Positions 10,236 through 16,116 of a DNA stretch of 16,116 nt are shown here, in pieces. Numbering within the stretch: position 1 is the stretch's first letter; each line of letters begins with the position of its first letter. The notes under the pieces are model-generated. The model had not been told where the DNA came from. It did no database searches and worked only from the letters and a program-made list of their open reading frames with translations. The translations under genes were made by a program, and so were the position numbers. The stretch comes from Clostridia bacterium (lineage in GTDB: Bacteria > Bacillota_A > Clostridia > Oscillospirales > CAG-272). Where the stretch lies: the NCBI GenBank assembly GCA_017547395.1, contig JAFYPS010000078.1, positions 1 to 16,116 of the forward strand, in the 5' to 3' direction.

Positions 10236-11072
10236 TTACATTTTGTTCTTCAAATACGCAAGTCTGCATGCGCGGGCATAAACCTCGGCAACGTATTCGT
10301 ATATATTGAGTCGCTTATATTTTTCGTTTTCAAAACGATTGGGTTTGCTGCCTATGCTGAGTTCAAACGTAAGTATGCCGTTATAGCCGCACCCGTTGAG
10401 GCGGTCCATATTTTTCTTCCAGTCGATTATTCCGTCAAACGGAAGCAGATGCAGGTCATCGTGAAACGTTATTTTTCCGTCGAAGTCTCTGACACCGAGA
10501 TTATCATTGATATGTGTGGCAATGAGTCTGTCGCCGTAAAGTGCAAGCATATCCTTGCCGCGATTGTAGCACATTTCGTGTCCGCTATCCCAACAGAAAC
10601 CTACGTTTTCGTAACTTTTGAAGGTGTCCATAAGGGCAGCAAGATACTCCTCGCCCTCAACGTTTTCAAAAGCGATTTTCACGCCTTTTGCCGCTGCGTT
10701 TTCTACTACCTTTCGGAAGTTTTCAATGCCGCTGTCGGTAACACACGCAGTGTCCTCGAAGCCTATATACGGATGCACGATAAAAATCGGCACGTTCACA
10801 GCCGCACACTCGTTAGTCCAGTAGATAAGCTCGTTTGTTGCAGCCTCGGCATCATCTCCGCCGCGCCATATTTTAGCGGCTTTTCCAAAGGGCGCATGAA
10901 TAGACTGATATATCATACCGAGTTCATCGGCAAGGGCGCGGTACTTAGCAAGCCCCCCACTGCAGCCTGTAAAAAAGCCATCCAAACCGGCATTTTTATA
11001 AATCCCTATAAGATTCTCGGGGCTTACGCTCGTGCCGCCGATAAGATTAAGACAAAGTTTTGTTCCGTACAT
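10236..11072 (-). CDS. Xylose-isomerase-like TIM-barrel sugar isomerase/epimerase (copy 2)
   Basis: A 278-aa paralogue of the adjacent gene. The two align end to end, sharing MYGTKLCL at the start, ADELGMIYQSIHAPF, GFCWD.GHEMCY, YGDRLIATHINDNLG, HDDLHLLPFDGIIDWK, GYNGILTFEL and a YARACRLAY tail. The metal-ligand set (E in IAFENV, D/H in CWDSGHE, H in THINDN, E in LTFELS) is intact in both. They differ mainly around residues 36-46 and 138-145, in loops likely to border the substrate pocket, and by a short indel in the 190s. GAAGG lies upstream of the ATG and the PHP gene ends 2 nt earlier. The reaction is unknown. The pair may act on related substrates or on successive steps, or may form a heteromer (inference). 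Confidence 0.85.
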   Translation of the reverse strand: MYGTKLCLNLIGGTSVSPENLIGIYKNAGLDGFFTGCSGGLAKYRALADELGMIYQSIHAPFGKAAKIWRGGDDAEAATNELIYWTNECAAVNVPIFIVHPYIGFEDTACVTDSGIENFRKVVENAAAKGVKIAFENVEGEEYLAALMDTFKSYENVGFCWDSGHEMCYNRGKDMLALYGDRLIATHINDNLGVRDFDGKITFHDDLHLLPFDGIIDWKKNMDRLNGCGYNGILTFELSIGSKPNRFENEKYKRLNIYEYVAEVYARACRLAYLKNKM

Positions 11073-11074
11073 AT

Positions 11075-11779
11075 CTAACCTTCTTTTTCGTACGTGATTT
11101 CTTTTGTTTCACCGTCACTCGCTTCGGTTACGTAAAGACCGAACTTGCCTGACGAAGCGATATATTTGCCGAGTCCGATACTGTCAATATCATCCGGCAA
11201 ATAGATTCCGCACTTTACACGTTGAGTATCTCCGTGATAGTCGCCACCAACCGTTACGGCAAGATTGTTATCTTTTGCAATACCGATTATTTTTTCGGTG
11301 TACGATTCTTTATAAAGAGGATGGCAGCTTATCTCTACGCCATCAAGGAACTTTGTGTCAAGAACTGTAGTTCCTCCGCGAAAAGGATGCGCCTGAACAA
11401 GCACTCCTCCCTCTGCTTTTACAACCTTGTAAAGTTCCTCCTGCGTGTATTCATAAACAGTCGGATACCTTTTTAGAAAGTCGGTGTCTACTCCGTAAAT
11501 CAGCATATGTACCTTGTGATACAGCTCCATTGTAACTTCTATGCCGTAAAGCACCTTTACACCGAACTTCTCGCCCACTTCTTTTGTGTAATAATATTCG
11601 TTTATATAACTGTCTACAAACTCAGAAAGCTCTTCTTCGCTGAAATATGACTTCTGATAATGATTTGTAAGTGCTATGCCATCCATTCCGTGCGCCTTTG
11701 CCCGAACAATGATTTCCGGCGCCGCAAGCCTTGAACATTTACTTATTCCCGAGGTGTGTGCATGCAGGTCAATCAGCAT
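11075..11779 (-). CDS. PHP-domain metal-dependent hydrolase
   Basis: A 234-aa single-domain PHP (polymerase and histidinol phosphatase) protein. The metal-site motifs appear in order: HAHT (H6, H8), TNH (H40), GIE (E81), H91, QAHPF (H131), ISCHPLY (H153) and GGDYHGD (D180, H182). PHP proteins hydrolyse phosphomonoesters (histidinol-phosphatase, TrpH-like 5'-3' nucleotidase) or related bonds using two or three metals. Small ones beside sugar genes often lack a known substrate. The start is fixed because HAHT lies five residues in. It overlaps the end of the SGNH gene by 11 nt, with AAGGA just before the ATG, so translation is probably coupled. A dephosphorylation or deacylation step in the sugar pathway is the best guess. 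Confidence 0.85.
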   Translation of the reverse strand: MLIDLHAHTSGISKCSRLAAPEIIVRAKAHGMDGIALTNHYQKSYFSEEELSEFVDSYINEYYYTKEVGEKFGVKVLYGIEVTMELYHKVHMLIYGVDTDFLKRYPTVYEYTQEELYKVVKAEGGVLVQAHPFRGGTTVLDTKFLDGVEISCHPLYKESYTEKIIGIAKDNNLAVTVGGDYHGDTQRVKCGIYLPDDIDSIGLGKYIASSGKFGLYVTEASDGETKEITYEKEG

Positions 11780-12578
11780 TTTCCTTTTTCCCCTTGTAAT
11801 AAATATCCGTTCCTATGTACGCGACAGTCTTAAAATCCTTTGGATTGTGCCTGATTATGTAGTCGATATAAGAATCTATCATTTTAGCGGTAAATACGTA
11901 TCCCGTCGGGGTCATATGACCGTACATAAAATAATTGTCCTTGAATTTTCTGTCGTAATTAGGACCGTATTTATAAAGGTCGATAACGTACGTATTATCA
12001 AAGATTCCCGCTATTTTATAAAGCGCCTCAACCATTTTCTTAGTTATTTCCTTAAGGTCATCTCTGTCAGAATAATTGCAGAACGTAACAAGAAAGAACT
12101 TTGCATCGGGACTTATCTCCTTGTACTTTGCGATGATCGCTGCATACTGACCGTAAAACGTCGTTTTATTGTTTCTGTAGTCGTTTTGGTCAATATCTTC
12201 AAAAGAACCAAGCTCGCAATGCTTTCCATACAAGTCATTGTATCCGAGTGCAATTACATAGGCTTGCGCCGCAAGCTCGGGATTCCAAAAGCCTTTTTCC
12301 TCTGCAAAAGACTCCATATACCACTTAGCAGTCATTCCGCCACGGGAGAAATTATACGCGGTAAGCCCATTCTTTCTCGCTATATACTGTCCCCAGGAAT
12401 ATTCAAACATATCTTTGTATGTATTTTTTCCTTCTCTGTTACGGTTTTCAAACTCTCCGGACGAAAGGCTGTCGCCTATAAATGCAATTTTGCGGAATAT
12501 GGAAGTGTAACTGTAACTGTCAACAAGTCTGTCAAGCGGGTTTTCGCCCTCTCCGTAAAGTTCCTTTTCCCAATCCAT
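11769..12578 (-). CDS. SGNH/GDSL-family hydrolase
   Basis: A 269-aa SGNH-fold hydrolase, a family of esterases, deacetylases and lipases. Block I is GDSLSSG (35-41) with nucleophile S37. Block II is probably the Gly in SRGGMTAKW (78-86). Block III is ALGYND (110-115) with N114. The catalytic His is H221 in YGHMTPTGY. The Asp normally three residues before that His is replaced (MYGH), so the triad is either completed by another acid or works as a dyad, as in some relatives. There is no signal peptide, so a cytoplasmic O-deacetylase of an imported sugar is plausible (inference). The start at 12578 has AGGAGAG about 7 nt upstream. A 28-residue longer form would begin upstream of the promoter and is rejected. 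It is the first gene of the seven-gene operon. Confidence 0.85.
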   Translation of the reverse strand: MDWEKELYGEGENPLDRLVDSYSYTSIFRKIAFIGDSLSSGEFENRNREGKNTYKDMFEYSWGQYIARKNGLTAYNFSRGGMTAKWYMESFAEEKGFWNPELAAQAYVIALGYNDLYGKHCELGSFEDIDQNDYRNNKTTFYGQYAAIIAKYKEISPDAKFFLVTFCNYSDRDDLKEITKKMVEALYKIAGIFDNTYVIDLYKYGPNYDRKFKDNYFMYGHMTPTGYVFTAKMIDSYIDYIIRHNPKDFKTVAYIGTDIYYKGKKENAD

Positions 12579-12614
12579 TTTCTGCTCTCCTAAAGTATAT
12601 ATTTTTTCAACTAC

Positions 12615-12642
12615 ATTATAACACGAAAAAATCCAATTACAA
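12615..12642 (-). promoter_or_regulatory. Promoter of the seven-gene accessory operon
   Basis: On the minus strand TATAAT (12615-12620) is preceded by TGT, making an extended -10 (TGnTATAAT). TTGTAA (12637-12642, 4 of 6) stands 16 bp upstream as a weak -35. Transcription would begin near 12608, leaving a leader of about 30 nt that contains the AGGAGAG site of the SGNH gene. The neighbouring AATTAC repeats (12635-12646) overlap the -35 and could be part of an operator. Confidence 0.6.
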
Positions 12643-12701
12643 TTACAAATTGACAAAAACAAAAAAATGTCCGATTTATATATTCCGACATATTATATAT
12701 C

Positions 12702-12717
12702 GAGGGATGATACCCTC
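12702..12717 (+). promoter_or_regulatory. Small hairpin in the leader of the DUF11 gene
   Basis: GAGGG (12702-12706) and CCCTC (12713-12717) form a 5-bp stem with a 6-nt loop, ending 11 nt before the AAAGGA ribosome binding site of the DUF11 gene. It may protect the transcript 5' end or modulate translation; no T-run follows, so it is not a terminator. The stem is short and could be chance. Confidence 0.35.
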
Positions 12718-12738
12718 AAATTCATATGAAAGGATGAT

Positions 12739-13596
12739 ATGCAAGTGGCAATTTTTACAAATCAGGCAACGCTTTCCTACAACGGCACAACCGTTAATTC
12801 AAATATAGTCACAGGTAACATTGTCGAGGTTCTTGCCGCGTCAAAAACGGCAGTTGGGGGCACGTTTTCGGTTGGTGATGATATAACATATATCATCAGC
12901 ATAACAAACTCGGGCGCAATTCCCTTTACAAACGTCACTGTGACCGACAACCTTGGCGAGTATGATTTTGGCACTGGCACGCTTACGCCGCTCGACTACG
13001 TTGAAGGCTCGGCTGTCTACTATCAGAACGGTGTTTTGCAGGCGGCGCCTACCGTTGCTTCTGCCGCTCCTCTCACGTTTACGGGAATTACCGTCCCCGC
13101 AGGCGGAAATGCAATGATTATATACGAAGCTGTTGCAAACGGCTTTGCTCCACCCGTGGCAGGAGGAACTATCACTAACACTGTAACGATAAACGGAGGC
13201 GGAATAACTGCTCCCGTCACCGCTGAAGAAACTGTTACAGCTACCGAAGGTCCGCGTCTTTCGATCACAAAGGGCCTCTCCCCTGTTATTGTAACCGACA
13301 ACAGTCCCCTGACCTATACCTTCACTATCCAGAATACGGGAAATGCTGAAGCAATTGCAACCGACAACGTTGTTATTACCGACACGTTCAATCCCGTGCT
13401 TTCAAACATTTCAGTTACTTTGGACGGCGTTATCCTTCCTCCCACAGCCTACACCTATAATGAAGTGACCGGTGAATTTGCAACCGTTCCCGGCGCAATT
13501 ACCGTGCCTGCCGCTACTTTTGAGCAGGATGCAGTAACGGGCAACTACACAGTAACTCCGGGAGTTACCGTAGTAACCGTTACAGGTACCGTTTAA
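12739..13596 (+). CDS. DUF11 repeat protein, no signal peptide or anchor
   Basis: A 285-aa, Thr/Val-rich, nearly Lys-free protein made of two DUF11-like immunoglobulin-type repeats. Repeat 1 (about 33-150) has SKTAVGGTFSVGDDITYIIS, TNSG and VTVTDNLG. Repeat 2 (about 173-285) has LSITKGLSP, LTYTFTIQNTGNAEA and VVITDTFNP. The N-terminus has FTNQATLSYNG and NSNIVTG, a segment I have seen at the start of other clostridial DUF11 proteins (from memory, not checked). DUF11 repeats are usually part of cell-surface proteins, yet no signal peptide, transmembrane helix or LPXTG motif is present. AAAGGA lies 4 nt before the ATG. The gene is a single unit between divergent and convergent neighbours, so it is probably independent of the sugar genes. 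Function unknown. Confidence 0.75.
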   Translation: MQVAIFTNQATLSYNGTTVNSNIVTGNIVEVLAASKTAVGGTFSVGDDITYIISITNSGAIPFTNVTVTDNLGEYDFGTGTLTPLDYVEGSAVYYQNGVLQAAPTVASAAPLTFTGITVPAGGNAMIIYEAVANGFAPPVAGGTITNTVTINGGGITAPVTAEETVTATEGPRLSITKGLSPVIVTDNSPLTYTFTIQNTGNAEAIATDNVVITDTFNPVLSNISVTLDGVILPPTAYTYNEVTGEFATVPGAITVPAATFEQDAVTGNYTVTPGVTVVTVTGTV

Positions 13597-13602
13597 CTGC
13601 AG

Positions 13603-13624
13603 TGCGGCGAGGAAACTCGCCGCA
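13603..13624 (+). terminator. GAAA-loop hairpin after the DUF11 gene
   Basis: A perfect 9-bp stem TGCGGCGAG (13603-13611) and CTCGCCGCA (13616-13624) closes a GAAA tetraloop, 6 nt after the DUF11 stop. The downstream bases (TATCTACATAC) do not form a T-run, so it may be an mRNA 3'-end stabiliser, with true termination at the second hairpin about 24 nt further on. Confidence 0.55.
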
Positions 13625-13647
13625 TATCTACATACTTTGAAAACTTT

Positions 13648-13676
13648 AAAATGCGGCGCTACCGAGCCGCATTTTT
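13648..13676. terminator. Bidirectional terminator between DUF11 and araC-type genes
   Basis: AAAATGCGGC (13648-13657) and GCCGCATTTT (13666-13675) pair across an 8-nt loop. The plus strand continues into a T-run of five, and the minus strand ends the stem in TTTT, so the same element can terminate both converging genes. On the minus strand the left-arm bases encode the last residues of the regulator, and its stop codon (13659-13661) lies in the loop. Confidence 0.85.
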
Positions 13677-14456
13677 GGGTGACGTACCAAAAACATTCTT
13701 ATATGCTCTGAAAAAATCGGAATAATTTGCAAATCCGCTTTTCTCACACGCTACCCCCGCTTTTTCCCCGGCAAGTATCATAAGCTGCGCGGAATTCAGT
13801 CTTTTCTGAAGAATATATTTCTTTACACTTATTCCGTACTCTTCACCAAAGACGTGTGATATATGTGACACTGAATAATTCAGCATACTCGACATTTCGG
13901 CAAGCGAGATTCTTTCCGTATAGTGCTCGTTTATGTAATCCATTATTGCTTCTGCAAGCGGAGAACGCTGAACTCCGCTTGTCCTTGTTCCGCCGTTAAC
14001 GTTTTTTATCTGATAAAATACGTCAGTGCATACGGCAAAAAGCACTTCTTTAAAATCTTCTCTTTCAAGTTTGACCGAGCATTCTTTCAGATAAAGAAAA
14101 TTCTGCTCGATACGGTGTCCGCTTTCGAGCAATATGATATCTCTTGAACCAAACGCTTTTCTTATACAGTCGCTTTCTGCAAAAGCGGGGTGCAGATTTA
14201 ATACAAAGCGCTCGTATTCTTCAACGTCTCCGCTCACCTTGAAATTATGATACTCGCCCTGCCGTATCAGAACGAGTGTGTTGGGTTTTAGTTCTTCTTT
14301 TATACTTCGGCTCTCAAATACCGCACTGCCGTTCTTTAAAAAATATATCTCGTAATGAGAGTGCATCTGCATCTCGTCAAAAACGTTTACATTTCCTTTT
14401 GAATAGCAAAAACTGATTCCTTTATCCGCTATGCTTATATTTATAGATTCAGACAT
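13659..14456 (-). CDS. AraC/XylS-family transcriptional regulator
   Basis: The 265-aa product has an N-terminal cupin-like sensor domain (about 15-100, with QMHSHYEIYFLKNGSAVF at 30-47 and LIRQGEYHNF at 63-72) and a C-terminal AraC DNA-binding domain (about 165-265). The two helix-turn-helix units are around ISLAEMSSMLNYSVSHISHVF (183-203) and VACEKSGFANYSDFFRAYK (235-253), followed by GTSP. It resembles sugar-responsive activators of carbohydrate loci in Clostridia. The start at 14456 has a near-perfect AAGGAGG 6 nt upstream; an ATG 11 codons earlier lacks a site and runs into the likely -10. It is divergent from the aldolase-propeller gene and very likely controls it, itself, and perhaps the seven-gene operon. 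Confidence 0.9.
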   Translation of the reverse strand: MSESINISIADKGISFCYSKGNVNVFDEMQMHSHYEIYFLKNGSAVFESRSIKEELKPNTLVLIRQGEYHNFKVSGDVEEYERFVLNLHPAFAESDCIRKAFGSRDIILLESGHRIEQNFLYLKECSVKLEREDFKEVLFAVCTDVFYQIKNVNGGTRTSGVQRSPLAEAIMDYINEHYTERISLAEMSSMLNYSVSHISHVFGEEYGISVKKYILQKRLNSAQLMILAGEKAGVACEKSGFANYSDFFRAYKNVFGTSPKNAAR

Positions 14457-14477
14457 CTTCCCCCTCCTTTTTAAATA

Positions 14478-14506
14478 ATTATATGACAATATTGCAAGTT
14501 TTGCAA
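14478..14506 (-). promoter_or_regulatory. Promoter of the AraC-type regulator
   Basis: On the minus strand TATAAT (14478-14483) lies 17 bp from TTGCAA (14501-14506, 4 of 6 to the -35 consensus). The -35 is inside the right arm of the 14488-14510 inverted repeat, so a protein bound there would block this promoter. The leader would be only about 15 nt, placing the AAGGAGG site near the 5' end; this is tight, hence moderate confidence. Confidence 0.5.
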
Positions 14507-14510
14507 TATT
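14488..14510. promoter_or_regulatory. Inverted repeat, candidate operator
   Basis: AATATTGCAA (14488-14497) and TTGCAATATT (14501-14510) are perfect 10-bp arms around GTT. The repeat lies between the divergent regulator and aldolase promoters, covering the -35 of the former and ending 17 bp before the -35 of the latter. This geometry suits autorepression coupled to activation by the AraC-type protein, although that family more often uses direct repeats. It has no T-run and is not a terminator. Confidence 0.6.
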
Positions 14511-14520
14511 ATCTGCAGAT
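14511..14520. promoter_or_regulatory. Palindrome ATCTGCAGAT abutting the inverted repeat
   Basis: A perfect 10-bp palindrome begins at the base after the larger inverted repeat and ends 7 bp before the -35 of the aldolase promoter. It could be a second binding site or part of a composite operator. At 10 bp it may be chance. Confidence 0.35.
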
Positions 14521-14527
14521 TATCCAA

Positions 14528-14556
14528 TTTACTGTGTTTTTTATGCAAAATATAAT
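14528..14556 (+). promoter_or_regulatory. Promoter of the aldolase-propeller gene
   Basis: TTTACT (14528-14533, 4 of 6) and a perfect TATAAT (14551-14556) are separated by 17 bp, about 15-20 nt upstream of the GTAGGTG ribosome binding site. The weak -35 next to an upstream inverted repeat is what an activator-dependent promoter would look like. Confidence 0.6.
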
Positions 14557-14577
14557 AAAATTAAAGTAGGTGAAAAA

Positions 14578-16116
14578 ATGCTGAAAAACAAAATTAAAAA
14601 TATGCAAAAGACGATTGGTATGCACATAAATCTTAACGACGTCGCAATTGCAAAAATAGCGGGGCTTGCAGGATATGATTTCATATGGATCGACCTTGAG
14701 CACAGTAACCTTTCGCTTGAAAATCTGCTTGCAGACATAATAGCCATAAAAAGCTGCGGAACAAGCGTAATTGTACGAGTACCCGCAGACGACCTTACGT
14801 ACACAAAAAAGGTTATTGAAATGGGCGTTGACGGAATAATCTTTCCTATGGTACGCACTGCAAAGCAAGCGGCGGCGCTTATAGACAACACCGTTTATCC
14901 TCCGTACGGTACAAGAGGTTTTGGTCCGATGAACGCTGTAGGCTACGGTTTTGATGACGTTTCAAAATACATAAGCCACGAAAACGACTCGTTATGCAGA
15001 TTTATACAAATAGAGCATATCGACGCTGTAAATAATCTTGAGGAAATTGTCCAAAACGAATACATAGACGGATATATCTTCGGTCCGAACGACCTCTCGG
15101 GATCTATCGGACAGCTTGGCAAGGTATTCGATACAGACACCACCAAACTCATAAATAAAAGCATTGAAATTTTAAGAAAGCACAACAAATATATCGGTCT
15201 TTCAACGGGAGATATAAGCGAAAAAACGCTATCATATTGGCACAGTTTTGACATTGATATGCTCTCTGCGGGCGCTGACTTCGGCTTCCTGCAGCAAACG
15301 GCACTCAATAACCGCAGAACGCTCGAAAGAATACACAAGCCCGAGAGCATCCATCTTAACAAAACTTACTACACCAAAGACAACCTCACCGAGGATATAA
15401 ACTGCTCGCTGAAAGCCCCGAGTATACTCGACAAAAGCGTATACGACAGTGAATGCTATTCTCCGAAATACAGAAAGTGGCAGTCTGCCCCGAGCATTTG
15501 CATAACCTCCGACAAAACGCTTTACTGTGCATTTTCAGGAGATAATTTTGGCGGCGACGAACAACCTAACAATTACAACGTTATATTAAAAAGCTGCGAC
15601 GGCGGTGAAAGCTGGAGCCCGTTTACCGTAATTGATCACTATGACTCGGTCCGTTTGCACGAGCCAATACTCTGGACGGATGAAAAAGGCACGCTATGGC
15701 ATTTTTGGGCGCAATCTTACAACTGGTGGGACGGACGCGGCGGTGTCTGGGCAATCAAACTCGTTGACGGAAAGTGGAGCGAGCCGAAACGCCTTTGCGA
15801 CGGAGTGCTGGCGACCCCTCCCGTCACTCTTTCGGACGGCAGCATTATGCTCCCCGTCAGCATCTGGAAAAACTGGAGAAACACCCTGCACTCATACCCT
15901 AACTATGGTAACGCTGGTGTATATATTTCCCGCAACGGCGGTGAAAGCTTTGAATACGTTGGCGGTGCAGATGCGCCCGACTCCATATTTGACGAAAATG
16001 CAATAGTCCAAAGAAACGACGGAAGCCTTTTTATGATAATCCGCTGCAAAAAACGTATCGCATTTTCGGTTTCATACGACCTTGGCAAAAGCTGGAGCGA
16101 GCCTGAAACACTTATG
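14578..16116 (+). CDS. HpcH/HpaI-type aldolase fused to sialidase-like beta-propeller (partial, 3' end outside window)
   Basis: One reading frame, 513 codons so far with no stop, joins two domains. Residues 1 to about 255 are a complete HpcH/HpaI (class II pyruvate) aldolase: IDLEH with catalytic H42, VIVRVP with R67, GVDGIIFPMVRTA (83-95), metal ligand E146 in FIQIEH, and D172 in FGPNDLS. Such enzymes reversibly cleave 2-keto-3-deoxy acids to pyruvate and an aldehyde. After a linker (about 256-300) comes a sialidase/BNR-like propeller: QSAPSI, then HEPILW (361-366), and Asp boxes at 339-346 (SCDGGESW), 451-458 (SRNGGESF) and 499-506 (SYDLGKSW). The sialidase FRIP arginine is absent, so true sialidase activity is doubtful. 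No signal peptide is present. ATG has AGGTG 5 nt upstream. Confidence 0.85.
   Translation, partial: MLKNKIKNMQKTIGMHINLNDVAIAKIAGLAGYDFIWIDLEHSNLSLENLLADIIAIKSCGTSVIVRVPADDLTYTKKVIEMGVDGIIFPMVRTAKQAAALIDNTVYPPYGTRGFGPMNAVGYGFDDVSKYISHENDSLCRFIQIEHIDAVNNLEEIVQNEYIDGYIFGPNDLSGSIGQLGKVFDTDTTKLINKSIEILRKHNKYIGLSTGDISEKTLSYWHSFDIDMLSAGADFGFLQQTALNNRRTLERIHKPESIHLNKTYYTKDNLTEDINCSLKAPSILDKSVYDSECYSPKYRKWQSAPSICITSDKTLYCAFSGDNFGGDEQPNNYNVILKSCDGGESWSPFTVIDHYDSVRLHEPILWTDEKGTLWHFWAQSYNWWDGRGGVWAIKLVDGKWSEPKRLCDGVLATPPVTLSDGSIMLPVSIWKNWRNTLHSYPNYGNAGVYISRNGGESFEYVGGADAPDSIFDENAIVQRNDGSLFMIIRCKKRIAFSVSYDLGKSWSEPETLM

Noticed and set aside
11676..12593. A 305-codon plus-strand ORF opposite the SGNH gene
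   Set aside because: It lies opposite a gene with clear GDSL, GxND and GH motifs, and its translation looks random.
12579..12662. 28-codon N-terminal extension of the SGNH gene
   Set aside because: It would start upstream of the predicted promoter, and the downstream ATG has a near-ideal AGGAGAG site.
12650..12684. Plus-strand promoter TTGACA ... TATATT for the DUF11 gene
   Set aside because: The -35 is perfect, but the only good -10 candidate (12679-12684) is 23 bp away, too far; at 17 bp the sequence is GATTTA. Left unresolved.
14509..15362. Several minus-strand ORFs opposite the aldolase domain
   Set aside because: The plus strand carries a complete set of aldolase motifs in one open frame; the opposite frames are short, Cys/Phe-rich and motif-free.
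14578..16116. Calling the last gene an N-acetylneuraminate lyase plus sialidase pathway enzyme
   Set aside because: The aldolase belongs to the class II HpcH/HpaI fold, not the class I NanA family, and the propeller lacks the FRIP arginine, so a sialic acid role is not supported.

Overview
The window looks like chromosomal DNA from a low-to-moderate G+C member of the Bacillota, most likely class Clostridia and plausibly an uncultured gut lineage. The basis is the gene order hrcA-grpE-dnaK-dnaJ-prmA behind a perfect CIRCE operator, a DnaK lacking the nucleotide-binding-domain insertion of Gram-negative DnaK, strong purine-rich ribosome binding sites, sigma-A-type promoters, and a DUF11 protein of a style I associate with Clostridia. 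The species cannot be fixed from sequence alone.

Region 1 (1-5768, all minus strand) is the class I heat-shock operon. A sigma-A promoter (5740-5768) and a perfect 9-9-9 CIRCE (5702-5728) precede hrcA (repressor), grpE, dnaK, dnaJ and prmA (ribosomal protein L11 methyltransferase). A 10-bp hairpin lies between dnaK and dnaJ, and a 12-bp terminator-like hairpin follows prmA.

Region 2 (5838-12642, minus strand) is an accessory seven-gene operon with almost no gaps. It runs from an extended -10 promoter (12615-12642) to a clear Rho-independent terminator (5838-5864). In transcription order it encodes an SGNH/GDSL hydrolase, a PHP-domain metal-dependent hydrolase, two tandem paralogous xylose-isomerase-like TIM-barrel proteins, a right-handed beta-helix protein without a signal peptide, a secreted protein with a duplicated N-terminal module, and an AEC-family permease. 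The content suggests uptake and intracellular processing of a decorated sugar or sugar acid. The substrate is unknown.

Region 3 (12650-16116) starts with an orphan two-repeat DUF11 protein (plus strand). It converges on an AraC-family regulator (minus strand) across a bidirectional terminator that overlaps the regulator's stop codon. The regulator is divergent from the most unusual gene in the window: one uninterrupted ORF, still open at the right edge, that joins a complete HpcH/HpaI-type (class II pyruvate) aldolase to a sialidase-like beta-propeller with Asp boxes. A 10-bp inverted repeat and an adjacent palindrome lie between the two divergent promoters and overlap the -35 of the regulator promoter, a plausible autoregulatory operator.

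Working model (inference): the AraC-like protein senses a sugar or metabolite and controls the aldolase-propeller gene, perhaps together with the seven-gene operon. Esterase, phosphoesterase/amidohydrolase, isomerase/epimerase and aldolase steps would then convert an imported, modified sugar acid into central metabolites. I saw no CRISPR array, insertion sequence, tRNA, rRNA or recognisable defence system.
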